A stretch of 64,000 nucleotides of DNA, taken from Erythrocercus mccallii (taxonomy: Eukaryota > Chordata > Aves > Passeriformes > Dicruridae). Below are positions 34,701-49,700 of this stretch, piece after piece. The translations under genes and the position numbers were made by a program. Numbering within the stretch: position 1 is the stretch's first letter; every line of letters starts with the position of its first letter. The stretch is taken from assembly GCA_013397435.1 (NCBI GenBank), contig VZRG01001518.1, positions 1-64,000 on the forward strand, in the 5' to 3' direction. The notes beneath the pieces are model-generated. The model did not search any database. It was not told the origin of the DNA and saw nothing but the letters and a program-made list of their open reading frames with translations.

Positions 34701-37700
34701 CTTGGAACAATTAAAGAGTCATGTTCCCTTATATATCCAAAATCGCAAATGAAGTTTCCTGTATATATTTTTTTAAAGATAGTAATGACATTAATTTCTT
34801 TTCAGTGGATCTGGCAGTGAGAGCACTGCTCAGGAATGTAAACATTCCTCCTGCTTCCTGCTGCTCAGCTCTTCTTTGCTACAGTGTCCTGCCCTGCTGA
34901 AATCAGGATTGTGATGAACTTATGAGCACAAAATAAAATTAGATCCATTATTTGGAAGAAAAATGCTTCCTTTTTATATTTGAGTAATACTTTATTGTCT
35001 CTTCATTAGTACTCCTTTTAAAAAGAGAGTCTGAACATAGCCCTTACCTCTGTTTGTGCAATTCTGTCTTGTGGTGTTGCAATTCGGGATCTGCTATTCA
35101 TGGTCAGGATTTTGTGTTTCTCATGGTGGCTGTATTTATTGCCTACCATCCAAACCACATAGTTCTGCACACCTTTACATGGGGTGTGAAATCATACGGG
35201 ACCTGCATCAGTAGCACTTCATTTCTGGATTTGCAGTTGGAAGCAAATAACCATGGAGATTCCTGTCTCCTGAAATTATGAAGAACATGTAATTATTTTT
35301 AAATTTGTCTGGAGGGGGGAGAAAATCAGGTCCCTATTTGTACCTACAAAGTCTCAATATGATTAGTTGGAAATTAATTCTTTAATGAAATACAAGATAT
35401 ATTTATGGTTTGACTTAGCTGTGTAAAAACTATTTTAGGAGCTCTGTGATCTGCTTTCAAAGTCTCCAAAATTCACAGACTTGATATGCTGCCTTTTAAT
35501 TCTGAATGTCCAAGGCCTTAGAATAAAATAACAATGTAGATTATTCAAGTTTCTTGTCTTTGACAATCTTGAACAGATTTCCTGTCTAATGGTTTTGGCA
35601 GTTTCTCACTATGTGTGAATTCATCATGGTGTTTCAACTCTTCATTGTTTCTCACTGGATCTTCTGAAGCACTATTGTCATTTCAGGTTTCAGACCTTGG
35701 CCTTGGACTCCCAAGGCAGAGCTTTTTCAAGACATCCTTTGGAACTTGTAATGATCCATATTTTTGTTAATTTCTGACTGAAGTTAACTGCTCTTTGCGT
35801 GTAATTAATGTTTGCTGAGCAATTTTCTGAAGAGCTTGGTAATTAAATATTTCTTATGTTGACTCCTGTGAGTTTTGATGCATTTTTTCACTTTGAAGAA
35901 TTTTTAAATGTTTTTCTTCTCTGACAAGGTGCTTTACAGTTCAGCCAATAATTTAAAAATCTACACAACTTCTCTCTGCAGTCTTCTAATTAACAAAAAA
36001 AGACTCACCCTTTGCCACATCCAGTAATAATCAGGCTCTTGTCCTGTTATTATTCAGTCATTTATTTTAACCAATTCTGCTCTCTTTTCAGTAGCCAGCA
36101 ACTGTGCTTGATTAATTTGGAATCTGAGGACAGCTTTTTCTTGACCCTTTGCTGTTGCTTGCTTTCTGATGTATTTCTGGCAAGGACAGAACATTGTGGG
36201 ATTTGTTTGGGTGTTTTCTGAAGCCCCATTTTGATTTTTGGTGTTGTTGTTGTTGTTTTGTTTTGGGCTTTTTTTGTTTTGTTTTGTTTTTTTAAGGATC
36301 ATTTCTGTGAAAGTTTTCTGAATTCAGGAGCAGACTGTGATAGACCAAGCTATCTTTTGGTTTCTCAGATTGCATCCGATTTAGAGAATTCCCAAGTTTG
36401 TCTTAGTTTCAGACATTGTGTCTTGCTGAGGTAAGGTCTCCTGTTGCAATTAGCAGCTCTGTCTTGCAAGCACTGAGACTCATTGACTTCCCATGGTACC
36501 ATCAGGCCTGAACTTTTGAGGCTATGGTTTTGCTCATTAGGTAGAAAACAAAACTGAACTTAAATCATGAAAAATATTTGAATGTTTGAAGAGAAGAGGC
36601 TCTTGCTTTGCAGCTGATAGTGTTGTGGTGATGTAGGACCTCTCAGATGGCCACAGAGCAGTGACACATCCCAGGATAACCTTCAGTCTCTTTAGATGTG
36701 CTGGATGCTACTAGAATGAGCTTGAACAAAGGGGCAGGATCCATAACATCTTCAGCATGTATGTGACGGTGTGCAGGTGTCTCTGTCCGTTTTAGCCAAG
36801 ACTCTTGCTCTTGCCAGCAAGGACAGTACCTGTTAATGTTCTGTTTTGATAGGCATTCTGCTTCAAAATGAGCAGTGACTGCTGTAATCCTGACAGGGCC
36901 CTGAAAAAATGGCTGCCAGTGTGCTTGTGCTGACATGTGCTGAAGGGCTTTCTCCCTTCTTGTGCAGTGCTGCTGGGACCCCTCCAGGGATGGGGCCCTA
37001 AGGGAAGCCTCTGCTTCCTGTTTGCCAGTGTTTGTCGTGCACCAGGACTTCACTTCCTCCTGTATTTTGTAGCTCTCTCTTTTCTAATCCTTCCCTTTAC
37101 TCCAGAAAGTGTCTCATGCAGTTGAGCAGATGGAAATGCACTTGTCCTCCCTTTTGGAAGCGATGGTAAAACCCCGTCCTTGAATTGTTTCTGATGCTGA
37201 CACCACTGGCAGACAGACATCTGAGGGCGCTGGACAGTACATCACCAACCACATTGAGTATTGATTGAGTTGTGTGCTCCACATTAGCTGGTGCACACCA
37301 GTTACTTGGCCATGTGGTTGTTGCAGCTGGCAGTTGCTCTCTACAGGGTGTTTGTAGAAATTGCATTACGAGAAGAAGGCTGAGTTTTGTCCCTCTCCCT
37401 TCTTGCTTTTTAACCCAAACCTTAAAATAGAGGTTCAAATATGTCTAATGTTTATTTTTTAAAGCAATGCATGACCATGATGGGCAATGGTAAGTGAACA
37501 TGCTATAGTTCAATGTGAAGCCTGGATGTAGGCTGCAAGCAGAAACACATCAGAGGGAACTGAGAGACTCCTCTGGAGTTTGTTGTAAATACTGTGCTAG
37601 TAGGACACAAAAGATTATGCAGTTGTATTTAGGTTAAACTCTCTTGACCTTTGCTTAGGTTCTGGGCGGGAAATAAATTTGTTATTCAAGTGTTATGAGT

Positions 37701-40700
37701 TCTTAATGAAAGGGCAATTAGATAACAAGAAAATGTCTGCTTTTGCCATGCAGAACTAGCTACCAGTGGTACATTTGATGAAATGCCTTGTGCAGTTGTG
37801 TGCGTGCATGTGTGAGAATGATTGAAGACCACTAAAACCAGAAAGCCTGACTACTAGTTTTGGTTTTTATAAAGCTCTTTGCGTAAAGGTATGTGAACAA
37901 CAGAGCTCACATGAACACAGGTAACTTTGACATATGCAGCAAGTGATTCCACACTTAGCGTTAGTCTCCTTTAATACTTTGGTAATTAAAAATCTGCTTA
38001 AGTATTTTAAATAATTAGTCTGAGATTTTAAAAATTTATTTTATTTTTCCCCAAAGTGCCTCTTGTTATGGTTCATTCTGGTACCAACAGCTAGTAGGGA
38101 TTTATATGTACTGGGTTGTGTTTATGCAGCCATATTTCTGACTCCTTGTAGAGTAGGGTTTATTCCTGGAGGCCTCTATTATTGTCACACCAGGGGAAGC
38201 CACTCTGCTGGTAAACAAGCAGCAGTGTAATAAGCTGTACATTACATATGTTTTGCAGGATGCAATCTACTTCCTTGTTTTATTTCTAGAATGGGTGTGT
38301 CTGCGCAGCAGATAAGCATTGTTCTTAGGAGGAGTCCTCATGCAATGAGATGCTAATGCTATTAGCTATTGCATTAAAAAAAAAAAGGAAAACATTTGCT
38401 TGAGTATCACTGGAGGATTTCATGCTTACTGTTATCCATACAGATAAAACGTCCTTGGTTGGGGAGCAAAGCCAGTGAAGAGGATGGGAAGTATTTTCTG
38501 TCACCACTCTGTGTGGGTATGTGTGTGTTTGGTTACCAATAATTAAAGAGTGATTGGAAGCTGTCTTCTCATCTCTAACCTCTCAATCTTGCTCCCAGTT
38601 AAAACAATTATCTTCTCCTAATTTCAGATGCTGAGTTGAGACAGAGGAGGTGAGAGAGAGGTTAAACTTAATTTTTTGGGACTGACTGCTGAGCCAGGGA
38701 GCAAACTTAAACTCTTGGTTGACCATTTAGAAGCCTGCACTTAAACATTGGTTGCTTAAGTGGATTGTGCTCATCTGTAATAAGTAATCTTTCTTGTGTG
38801 GGAACAAGGATGTTATATCTTGTGCTTTATTTTTATGTTCCTTTTATAGAAAAGTAGTTCATAATACTGCAGTAGCTTTTCTCAGTTCTGGAGTTAAGCA
38901 CGTTGAAGCACACTCAGCAGGCATTTATAGCCCTAGATGGGCAGCCTGATACTCCACATTTCTACAGTGTCACTTTGTTTCCTTACAGTGTATTACTTAA
39001 CAGGCACCTAAGGGTTAAGTGAGCTGTGCTGTAGGGTTGTGCTGCAGTGACACTCTGGAAGGTATAATCCTTCTCCAGCTCACACCACAACATTTTATGG
39101 AAGGCAGTCTAGAATTACTTTGTGTGTTAGCTGGGCTTTCTCCAAAGAAAGTGTGAACCATTAATTTAACAAAATGAAAACCAGATCAAGGGCTCATCTC
39201 TTTGCCGGAGTGTGCACAAGTCTTCACTGTTGCATGACCTTTTGGAGGATGCTTGATGTCAGTATGGAGTGGGCTGACATGGTGGGAAGTGATGTAATGT
39301 TTTGAAAAGCCTCACAAATTCCCTGAAGTTACCAGGTCTCCTGTGAGCTGTTGTTTGTGAATCTATGCCTGCTGCTTAGTTGAGGTCTGTGTTTGGCCCC
39401 TGGTGATACTTGAGTGTGGGAGAAAGAGCCTACTCCCAGACTCGTGGAAATGTGAGAGCTTTTGTGATGGTGAGGAACAAATGAGGAGCTGAGGTCTATA
39501 CTGGCACTCAAGTGGTGGCTGGCCACAGGCTGAATGTGGGCTGGGGCTGTGGATGAGGGAGGTGGTGGTGATGGGCTGGAGAGCCAAGGCTGCCAAGAGG
39601 ACCTCGGTCACATCTGCTACTTGCAAGGCCACACACATTCCTAGTGCATCTGCATGACAGACTGCAGGCAAACTGCTCTGTTCAAATAGAAAAAGAAAGA
39701 TTCTTCTTTCAGGTAATGTGTGGGGCAGTTAAACTAGTTCCATTTTGGTCTAATGTGAAGGACAGAATGCATATACTGGCTTTGTTAAGTGTAAGTTGGT
39801 TTCAGTAAGTTTATAAGTTGCCTTTGGTAGGAATAACTCCTCCTAACTTTAAATACAGCCACATACATGTTTAGAGGACTGAGATCTCATTTGATTTTTC
39901 TTTCATGCTGTTGCAGGATCTTTTAGTGGTAATGTTGTGTTTTAACTACAACCAGCCTCCAAGTCCCACATAGCCACAGGATGGGTTAAGGTGGTACCAA
40001 AATTGGCCAGATAGCTTTCTGACATGGTTTTGAGTATTAGGAAGCAGGCATTCTTTATTGCAGCCATGGTCACTGGGAGGATCCCTCCTCTAATCTCTGA
40101 TAAACAGAGATTTTATTATGCACACTGATTACATATTCATTAGCTATCCTTGCTTACTTGATGTGTCTGTGTTACTTTATTTTACATAGCTGGCCCTCTT
40201 CTTGAAAGTCCTTATGTGTTCTTTGGTGGTCTTTAATTTCTGGTGTCCTTTTTAGGTGACTGTTTTTCAACCTCCACTTTTGAGGAGCTGCAATATCATT
40301 GTTTTGCGTGGCTTCTGCTTTGTCAGCTGTATCTATTTCTCCAAGGCTACATTGTTCCCTTTATTTGATAAGAGTAAAAAAAAAAAATCTGTTCTACTGT
40401 CCTTATCAAAGGCAAAGATGAGAAGGAAGGCAGTGATGTCAGCAGAGGAATTCCTTGATGCATTTGCCCAGTTTCCAGTGATTTATTGATCAGGTGCTTT
40501 CTGAACAGCAATGGGTATCATTTGATTACTAACACTAAAGTTTTTCCTTCTATGAAGTATTACAATAAAGGCTGTATGAGGCACGTACTTAAGACAACCC
40601 TGCATTGTCCTTCATGAAATGTGTAATTTCAGTAAGATCTTGTTGAGTTTTAAGTAAAGAGCTAACATTTTAAGACGGAACAGGCTGCTTCTAAGTTTCT

Positions 40701-43700
40701 AGTGTCCATTGCACCCTTTGAAGGTTCATAACATATCTTCTCAGGACTAATTATGGGCTTTAGTGAAATTATTCTTTGAGGTCAGCTGCTAGAGATCTAG
40801 TGTAACACTTACAGATCACTGCTCCTGGTTTTCAGTTTCTAAAAATTACTTTGTTATAGGTCATACCTACATCAAGTTTCTGCACAGTCATTTGTAATGC
40901 GTGTCCTGACAGGTGCTTAGCTTGAATGTCTGCAGAGGAGCAACAGTCTTAACAGGACATGACTGTACAGAGTCCATTTGTAGTCACTTCTTCTTTCATA
41001 TGCAAGGGAAGATGACCCAATGATCTGCTAACAGGATCAGCTGACATTGTGAAATGGCCTGTACAAATGAATAATTCCATCAAATTTAGCAGAAGGGTTT
41101 AAAAATCAGCAATTGATGATGAAATTTCCTGTAGTGTGACTTCTAGGAGTAGTGAGTTTGAGCTGTGTTTCAATACCACAGTGGGCAGGTAAGGGCACTT
41201 TTTGCACTTGTAAGTAGAAATCTCTAGTGTCCTCTGCTGTCTAGCTCCTAAACAGTGCTGATGTTTAGCAGCATTAACTCCTTTTACACATTTCCATCTC
41301 TCCTTTGAGGCTTGGTCTGGAGCCGTGTAGATATTGCTCGCAGCAGTTCATTGATCTGTTACGATGCACAGCAGAGAAAGATGCCTCAGGATAGCTTATG
41401 TTTTTCCTTAACCCATCAGTTAAAGTTATCCTGAAAGGAGTACTTTTTTCTGTTGACTTGTGTGTCATTCCACCTCACCTTTCTCCCCTTGCATGCCCCT
41501 TTTCTTTATTTTTAAGAAAGCAGAAAAGTATGCTCATCAAAACTTCCATTCCTCTTTGGTTTAAACTGAGTAGAATGCAAATGGGTCCTTTTTAATTCTC
41601 CTTCCCTGTTGCAGTTATAGGAATTTTTCTTACAAAAAAACCCAACCAAAACCCCAGGCTTTGGGCTGAGTACCCATTGCAGTCAATGAGAACAGCTGGA
41701 CTTGCTGGCATGCTTTGCAGGGAACTGCTGGCTGTGTGGCTTTCCTGGGAAGGTGACCAATGATGAAGGCAGCAGCAGGTTCTGAGGTGGCCATGGGGAC
41801 ACCATCCTGCCCACTGTCTCCAGAGTAAGACGCTGGGGATAAGGAAATGCTCCACACTGTCAGGGAATGTACTTTAGATGTCAGTAGTCACAGGTGTTTT
41901 TAAGTGATAGAGACCACATTTTGGGAGGGTATGTATTTAGCTGATTTATACTATGAGCTTTGAAACAAAAGCAAGAAAAGGTGCTCACAGTCTTTCATGG
42001 CAGTGATGAGTGACAGTGGTGAATGAAATGACTAATGGCTAATGTGCTTGGATTTTAACTCCAAACTTTCCAGGACTTCTGCTTGGAAGTCAGAGTTGAC
42101 AGTAATGAGTTCTGGCAGGGCTGGCTTTGCTCCCTTACACAAAAGTGAAAGAGCATGTGTACCTTGATCACAGTTTGGTGTCTGCAGCTGAAGGAGGGGA
42201 GGATGAGGGCTGATCTCTGTTAATCAGTAGAAAGCCTCTGGGAAAAAGACTTGAGTCTCTTGAATAGTGGTGGAGAGCAACTGAAGGAAAATATCTTGTT
42301 TGATGTTTAGTCTCATTACTTTTATCCTTATTTTTAAAAAAGGACATCTTGGTTAATGGCACCTTTTTTACTGGGGACTTGGATTCTGTTTAATTTTTAT
42401 GGGTAAAACCATTCTTTCACTGCAAAAGTAGCTAATGATAGCCTTCTGAAAGGAGCAGTTTCTGCAAATTCTTGATCTTCAGCAGAAAAGAAACAAAAGC
42501 ATATCTACTAGAGTGCTCTCAAACCTCACCACAAAGGTGAATAGGCACCTCTGTGTCTGTTTCCTCTGGTGATGGACGTACGTGGTACTGCTCTTCTGGT
42601 GCGTGCATGCATGCACACAGGCACGCATGCACATGCACTCTGTTTTTCAAACTTGATTGAGAAAGGCAAGGGACTCTTTTCAGACAAGGTCTTCTTTTTT
42701 CCTGTACTTATGTCAGCTTTGTTTGTCAATGAGTCTGAAACTAATTCCTCTTCTTCCCAATGTTCTTGGAGGAACATGTGCATGTTCTGGTCTGCTTGTG
42801 GTGGTGCAGCAGCTGTGTTAATGGGACTGTGATAGCAAGAAGGGCTGAAGCATCTGTTAAACATCACTGTGTGAGTAAAGGAAAGGGTTAATGCCTCATG
42901 CTGCTTCATCTGTTGAGGATGGTTAGCATCTTATAGCAGTGTTTCACTGCAGAGAAAAGGCCAGTGTGACATTTACTAAAGACTGCCCCTGCTGCTTAAC
43001 ATTTCAGCATCATGTGTGGCTGGATGTGCAACCTGGGAAATGGGAAGAAATGAGGACATGCACAGGTGAAGGAGGCTCCATTTGAGAGGAAATGAGCATA
43101 GGGATCGATGATGTCCCAGAGTTGATTTGTATTGTGGAGTTCTGCATGCTAAGGTTTTCCTCTCTCTTTCTTATTTTTTTAGCTCATGTATAAGCAATTG
43201 TCTCTCTCTGCCCCCTCCCTACTTCTTTAAACTGAGAACACAAATTAAGGTTTAGGTGACAAATGAATTTTTAAGCAATTTACTTTATGAAACTCCTTCG
43301 CTGAAACGTTTGTGTTGTTTTCTGTTTGTTTGGATGCGTTCCTGCAAGGCACAGGAACCTCCCTGCTGTTTTGACAGAGGATGAGAGGGATGTTGCTTCC
43401 TCTGTTTATGTGTGTCATCTCATGATGGGTGGGCTGTGACTTTCCTTGTCAGTATATCTGCTTTAATACATGTTTGGGGTTTTTTTTTGCCCTTTCCTGG
43501 TTGCTGTGGTTCAATATGTGTACAGAGTTACAAAGTGAAGGTAGTACCCTAGAGACAGTGCAGGGCAGCCTCCAGAGTCTCTAACAGTGCAGCTCCTAGA
43601 TTCTGATCTGCTCTTGACAGGCCTTTAGGGACATCAGCTCTTTTCAGAGGTTAGTAGAGTGTTTGAGATAATACTGGGTTTGTTCAGAAAAAGCTCTTTC

Positions 43701-46700
43701 CAGCATTTCCTTGGGGAGTTTTATTTGATATAGTGGCATCCCAGTATTTTTTGTTACACTTTTTTTTAGCAGTTTAGTTCAGGATCCCAGAAAATATGGA
43801 AGCATAGCCAGCATATTTTGGATGACTTTCAGGCTAAGTAGAGGTCTGGAGTGACAGATTATAGAGGCAAATAAGGCAGAACTGTTCTGATTTTCCTGAA
43901 GGCCTGAGAGTCTTGCTTTTGAGCATGACTGAGATCAATCTGTGCATCTCCCATATCACAGCAGCTGTTCTGAGAGAAGTATTTGGAATTCTCCAAGAAG
44001 CGTGTTTCAGAGATTCTTCACATTTTATGTGTTCCGTGAACAGCTGCGCCACAATAAAGAACTTCTTTCAAAAGATCACGTTTAAAATTTTAACAATGTT
44101 TTTAAGACCTTGATGTCTTAGCAGTATGCTAAACTTCACAGAATTGGGAAAACTTTCTTCTCAGAGCTTGGAGTTTTATATGAAAGCATCCTTCAGTATA
44201 CTGTGTTTCATGCAAAAAAACTATCTGCATCTGCATGATTGAGATCTTGTTCCTCTTGCAACATAAACAGATGAATCTGTGTTATCATCAAACCTAGAGG
44301 AAGCTTCGGCTTTTATGAAGTCTGTCTTTTCGACATCAGTACTTTAAATTCAGTCTAAATGTAGTTTGATCCAGGGCTTCATTTGAAGTGAGCTGACCAT
44401 TTTATGTAACAATGCAGTTTTTGGATGAATCTGCCTCATCCATTTGCTATCCAGATTCTTTTTTCCATTCATAGTTGATGTGGAGAGCTTTGTAGTCTTG
44501 CGATTTAAGACCATCATCTGAAATTTGTAGTAATCTCTTTAATTTAGCAACAATATGTTCTGGGCTATTTAAGAATGTGATAGCATGTATTTGCTACGTG
44601 CCTTGAGTCTGCTGATGTAAGTAGTTCTGCGAACATGAAAGTTGATTTAATAGCATTTTAGGTACTAATTTTTGTAAACCTTCACCAGCAAATTCTGGTA
44701 AATTTTCTGTGTGTTTCAGGGATGTTATAATTGGCCTTTGGGCAACTCTGTCTAGTGTATTTGAGAGAAGAGAGAAGGATCTCATGGGCTGGCATGGCTG
44801 GTAGGGGATGGCAGCTTGACCGAAGGAAACCTGTCAGGGTTTCACTTGATCTGCAGCTTTGGCAGCAGGTTATGTGAGCAAGAACCAAAAATTAGCATTG
44901 AAATGATTTGGTGCACTTCTCTAAGCTCGCTGCACTTGTGCCACATAACAGCGAGTCCCCATCTGGGAAGTGTTTCACGTTTGCCTGGTCCAGAGGTAAA
45001 TGGCTATACAAAATTTGGGATTGTGTATTACAGAATTTGAGGTTGTGTGTTGGAGGGTAGATATTAATTTATGTTGGTTTCAGATGGTGTTAAACCCAAG
45101 GAAGGCTTTTGATACGTGTCCCGTGCAGCTTTCTGAAGAGATAGTTGTGAGTAAATTTTACCTTTGTCCAGAAAAGTGCTTTCCAATGTGCTGACAAGCA
45201 CAGCTGACAAATAGCAAGACAGCATTTTGGTTCACAAATTCTTTGATTTTGCTTTTGCCCTGATCTTGGGAATCTGGAAGATAAGAACTTTGTTAATCTC
45301 TTAACATTAGTGTCTCGTAATTCCTAGAGGCAGCTGTTGAGCAGAACATGATGTTTTGTACCCTTCACGTCAGAAACTTATTTTGTGAAGAGATGCTCCA
45401 AAGTCTGTCTTTCCAATATAACTGTGGACAGTTTTCTTCCCTAGTAGATGGAAATAAAGGTTTTGGAAGAGGAGGAAGGGTAGGGTACCTTTGACTTCTG
45501 CTTCTGTGTTTTAGATAATGTTAAAGCAAAAGCAGGTGGGCAGATGCTGGACTTCAGGATGCATGAAGGTTTAGGGGTTTCATGCATAGCTGTAAAAAGT
45601 CAGTTTTCCTTTTACTACATGAATTTAAGACAGGTCTGGGTTGTAGCTATGGCAGGTTATTGCATTGCCCTGTAATTTTGTACAATTTCGTTAAAAGTTA
45701 CATTTCCTGTTCTACACAGGAATTATGAAAATGGCTTGTAACAGTGGTGTCTGAGGTTGTTTCTAAGTACATACAAGAGAGATAACAAAGCTTGGTTGGA
45801 ATGGAAGTGCTTTTCAAGTGTTGTCTTATAAATGCACACAGCTTGAATTGTTCTAGGCTGCCTATCCGGATGACCATGGCTCTGAAAGAGGTTTCTCTTG
45901 TTCTGTGTATCAGAGGCTGTTTACTTACAGTGCTGTACTCTAGACAGTAATACTCAAGCTAATGTCAGGGTTTCTGCTGACACTTTGTAAGCATGCTGGC
46001 TGAGAGCAAATAACAACCTTACTGTGCCGAAATAACTGGAGCTCACAGGGAACAGCAGCATCCTTAGGCAGGAGTGACCATGAGCTTGTTTCTGCAGTTA
46101 GCATGTGTGAGCAGTTCCTGTTTGGTTGGGTCAGCTATGCCAGCTGGGACAAACCATAATAAAAGGCAGTTTCTGAAAAGGGAGTCTTGACTATTGTAGT
46201 ACATGGAAAAACCTCTCACACATAAAAGTAATGACAACTTACTGAACTTCACCTTGCCGACACCAGAGAATAGAGAGTTCTGACTGATCTCTCAAAACAC
46301 AGTGAATGATTGACAGTTGACCATGGAATTAACAACACACCTTCAAGCCTCTGAACAAAAATATGCATTCTTATATGGAAATGTGGGAAACTTGTAAACT
46401 GGTGAAAAAACTGTCATGTAAGAGTAAGATTTTATGTATAAAATTCATTGTTGTGGGATTTTACTAAGGCCAAAAAATGCATAAATCTCTGAAAAATAAA
46501 GAAGCATTTTACATGGGTAACTCAATGTTAGTAACTCTTCCAAATTTACATTAGGCATTCTCCTTCGAGGCTTAAGGCAATCCCCAGCTTGAGGAGATTG
46601 TGATTTCTTGCACCTTTCTCTGAAGCATCTGGCATTAGCCTCTGTAGAAGACAGGATATTGGATTAAAAAAAAGTCTCATCCTGTATGGCAGTTTCTGTG

Positions 46701-49700
46701 TTTAAATATTCTCTGTCAATTGTGACTTGGGCAACATGATGACATTTTCTTTCCATATGTTAAGGAAACGCAAGGCCTAGCATCTGCCTTGGAACTTTCA
46801 TGAGCAAATTAGTCATTATTCTTAAGAATCCCTCCCTTAGTGGCATTACTGAGCGCCTTGATGGAATCATGCCTGGACTCTGAGGTCTGGCTGATCAGCT
46901 GTGGCTTTAAGTGTCCTGATCTTCCATTTGCTGCTTTGGCATCCTGCAGCTGAGCAAATGGTGCTGCTTCCCTGGGCAGAGAGATACCTGTTGTCCCTTT
47001 CTCTGTGCCAGAGATCTGTCATACATGCTGGTCTATAAAAGGTGGATCTTAATTTATTACGGGGAAAAAAATAGTGTATTTGAGGAGCTGGTGTGCTTTT
47101 TGTTATCCCTTTAACATTTATGGAGATCTTGGGTATTAGGCTTTTAAGCTGCTTTGTTGAAATTCATTTGACAAGGACTTGCACAGATGGTGCTTTTTGT
47201 CTGAAATATGGCGCTTTTTAATTTCCCTTAGGTTATCTTGATGAATCCAGCTAGAATTTCTGCAATGGATATTTGTCTTCTGTATCTCTGACTCGCTTAT
47301 CTGAAATAAAATTTAGTCTGATAGGAGCAGTATCTGTGTGCCTTTAATCATAGGCAGAGCTAGCATACTTGATCAGTTGTTTCAGCCCTGGTATAATCAG
47401 TCGTTTTTGTGCTGTTAATGCATCTGCTGTAATATAGAAGTAATAAAACACTGAAATCTGTTTCTCTTCAAAGCAGATGGTTTTTCTTCTCTGACAGTAT
47501 TTTTCTGAAGAGCTGGTAAGAGATGATCCATTGAAAATGTGTGACTAGATAAGGAGTTTCATGAGATGCTTCCCTATTCTTGACTTCGCCTGATGTTAAT
47601 GTTGACTAGGAAAATCTGACATGTTTTGGCATCCCAAAAAGTACTGTGGCACCTGAAAACTCCAAATACACCTTGGGTTGGATTGTGGTGCAAGCGTGTG
47701 CAACACTTAGAGGATCACGTTTTTAATCTCGTTGAATATGGCTGATCTGCCAGGCCATGTGTTACAAATTTAACTACTGGAAGTGGCCAGCTCGGCTCTC
47801 CAACATGTGCCAGTGACAGCTGCAGGCTGTTCCATACCACAGCAGCTGGGGAGGTGTCTGTGTGGGCTGGGGGCACATGTGGAGAACACTCCCACAGGGA
47901 CCATCACCTGGGAGGGTTTTAGCAAAATGAGGACCTGCAAAAAGAACTGTGAGGAGGCAAAATAATGCCAGAGGCAGACTGTGCCAAGTGGGTTGGATTT
48001 CTGACCTGCCTCTGAGTGCCTTTGCTGGCACATCGCTGGGGACTGATGTCTGTAACTGGCTGGGGGATTGTCCGCTGACCTACTTCAGCCAGTGTGACCC
48101 CACTGGTTTAGCCTGGATCCGGAGCAGCCCTGCTGATGTCACCAAGCCCAGGGGAGGGGGCTGTAATCTCCCAGACAGGAGCAGCTGCTGGGAGCTCCCA
48201 GCCTGGGAAAGGGAACAGGGGGCTGATGCCATATGTGTTCTCAGTGATTCTGGTTTTGCAGATGTGAATCTGACCCCACTACAGAGAATAGGCATGTGCA
48301 GCAGTGTCTGGTCATCTTGCAGTCATCTGGTTGAAAGCCAGTCATTTTAACAGCAGACTCGAGTCATTACATTGTTGTTCCCTCCCACAAGGGTTAATAC
48401 GAGATTCTACTTAAGCATTCTGCACCACAAAGCACTGTTAGAGTGCTGTGGTTTACTTTCAAGACACTGCATTGCCCACTTATTAGCATTTGTATATCTG
48501 ACCCCAGAATTGCAGGGTGTAGGAAAACTTTGAAGAAATAGATGAGGGTAAATGTTTTCAACTATTTAAAATTGAAGTTACTTATGCAGAATTATATAGG
48601 TTTACTGATAAAAGATGTGTTTTGTGGCTGTCCTAGGCTTTTGGACAGGCCCATACCAACCACAAGAAGGTAGCAGCAGATGGAGAGAGCAGAGAGGAAA
48701 CCTTGATTCAAGAATCAGCTACCAAAGAAGAATACTACATGAAGAAGGTTATGGAGTTGCAGACAGAATTGAAGCAGATAAGAAATGTCCTTGCCAACAC
48801 ACAGTCTGAAAACGAACGCCTTAATTCTGTTGCACAGGAACTGAAGGAGGTGAGTGAAGATGCACAGGGTGCACTGCAGCTTGGATTTGTTACATTTTCT
48901 GATGCTATGTAACAAAAAAAAGGTAAGATTCTTGAACTGGAAGGTGATTTGACAGACGCCTGGCTGGATGTTCGGCCATGCTGGACTTGTGGGTACTGCA
49001 CATCAGTTCCCTCAGTTCCAGAACTGCAGCCTTAAAAAGCAGAGGAACCTGTTTAGGCCAAGCAGAGAGACCTTTGCATGTACTTTTTCTGCTTCATTCC
49101 CAATGCAGATTTTCTTGCTGCAAAATATTTGTGGCATAATTTCCCTTTTTATCCCCTTTTCCTCCCTAATTCCTGAAGGTGTGGTATTATAACAAAACAC
49201 TGAAATGCACAAAGAGAGGGATAGTAAAGTTTATAGTCTTGTGTTTTCTCTCATGAAGTGATGGCTTTTACATTTGTGTAGGTTGCTTAACATAATAGCT
49301 TTGACCCTTTATTGTTTTACTATTGAAACCACATATTTTTAAGGGGAAATAATTGCTGAGAAGTTGCTTAAAGGGTTTAATTACTTACAAAATCTGTAGC
49401 TCAGCAGAAGTCTGTGGCACTGGTGCAGAAATGATTGAGAGCTCAAACCACTGCTTGAATTCATACTGGTAAAACTTCAGAGACTGTAAGCCACAGATGG
49501 ATGGATAAAACAGTCAGCAGTTATTACTCCTGAGTTTTCTTGCACCTTCCTTTGAAGCACTGGGGACTAGTCTTGTCTAGTCGTAAGCTAATCAACCGGC
49601 CTCACCTGCCGGGAGGGAAGGCTATCCAAGACCCCACATCTGAATCTCAACTTATTCCATGTGACCTCAGCTGCAAGAGTCTCATGTAATTTTTTAGGAC

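Larger units (their letters stand above)
19786..48636 (+). other. BICD2: BICD2 intron 1 (28.9 kb)
   Basis: GT-AG intron (GTGAGG to TCCTAG) between phase 0 exons. Its first 500 bases belong to the CpG island; the rest is AT-rich and without any recognised exon. It holds a 100-base direct-repeat pair, a CA/TG/TA microsatellite and other simple repeats listed separately. A GC-richer stretch at about 47780-48260 has no recognised content. Confidence 0.9.

Noticed and set aside
47780..48260. GC-richer stretch just before BICD2 exon 2 considered as an alternative first exon or island
   Set aside because: It has few CpGs, no in-phase coding sequence leading into exon 2 and no promoter motif; left as intron.
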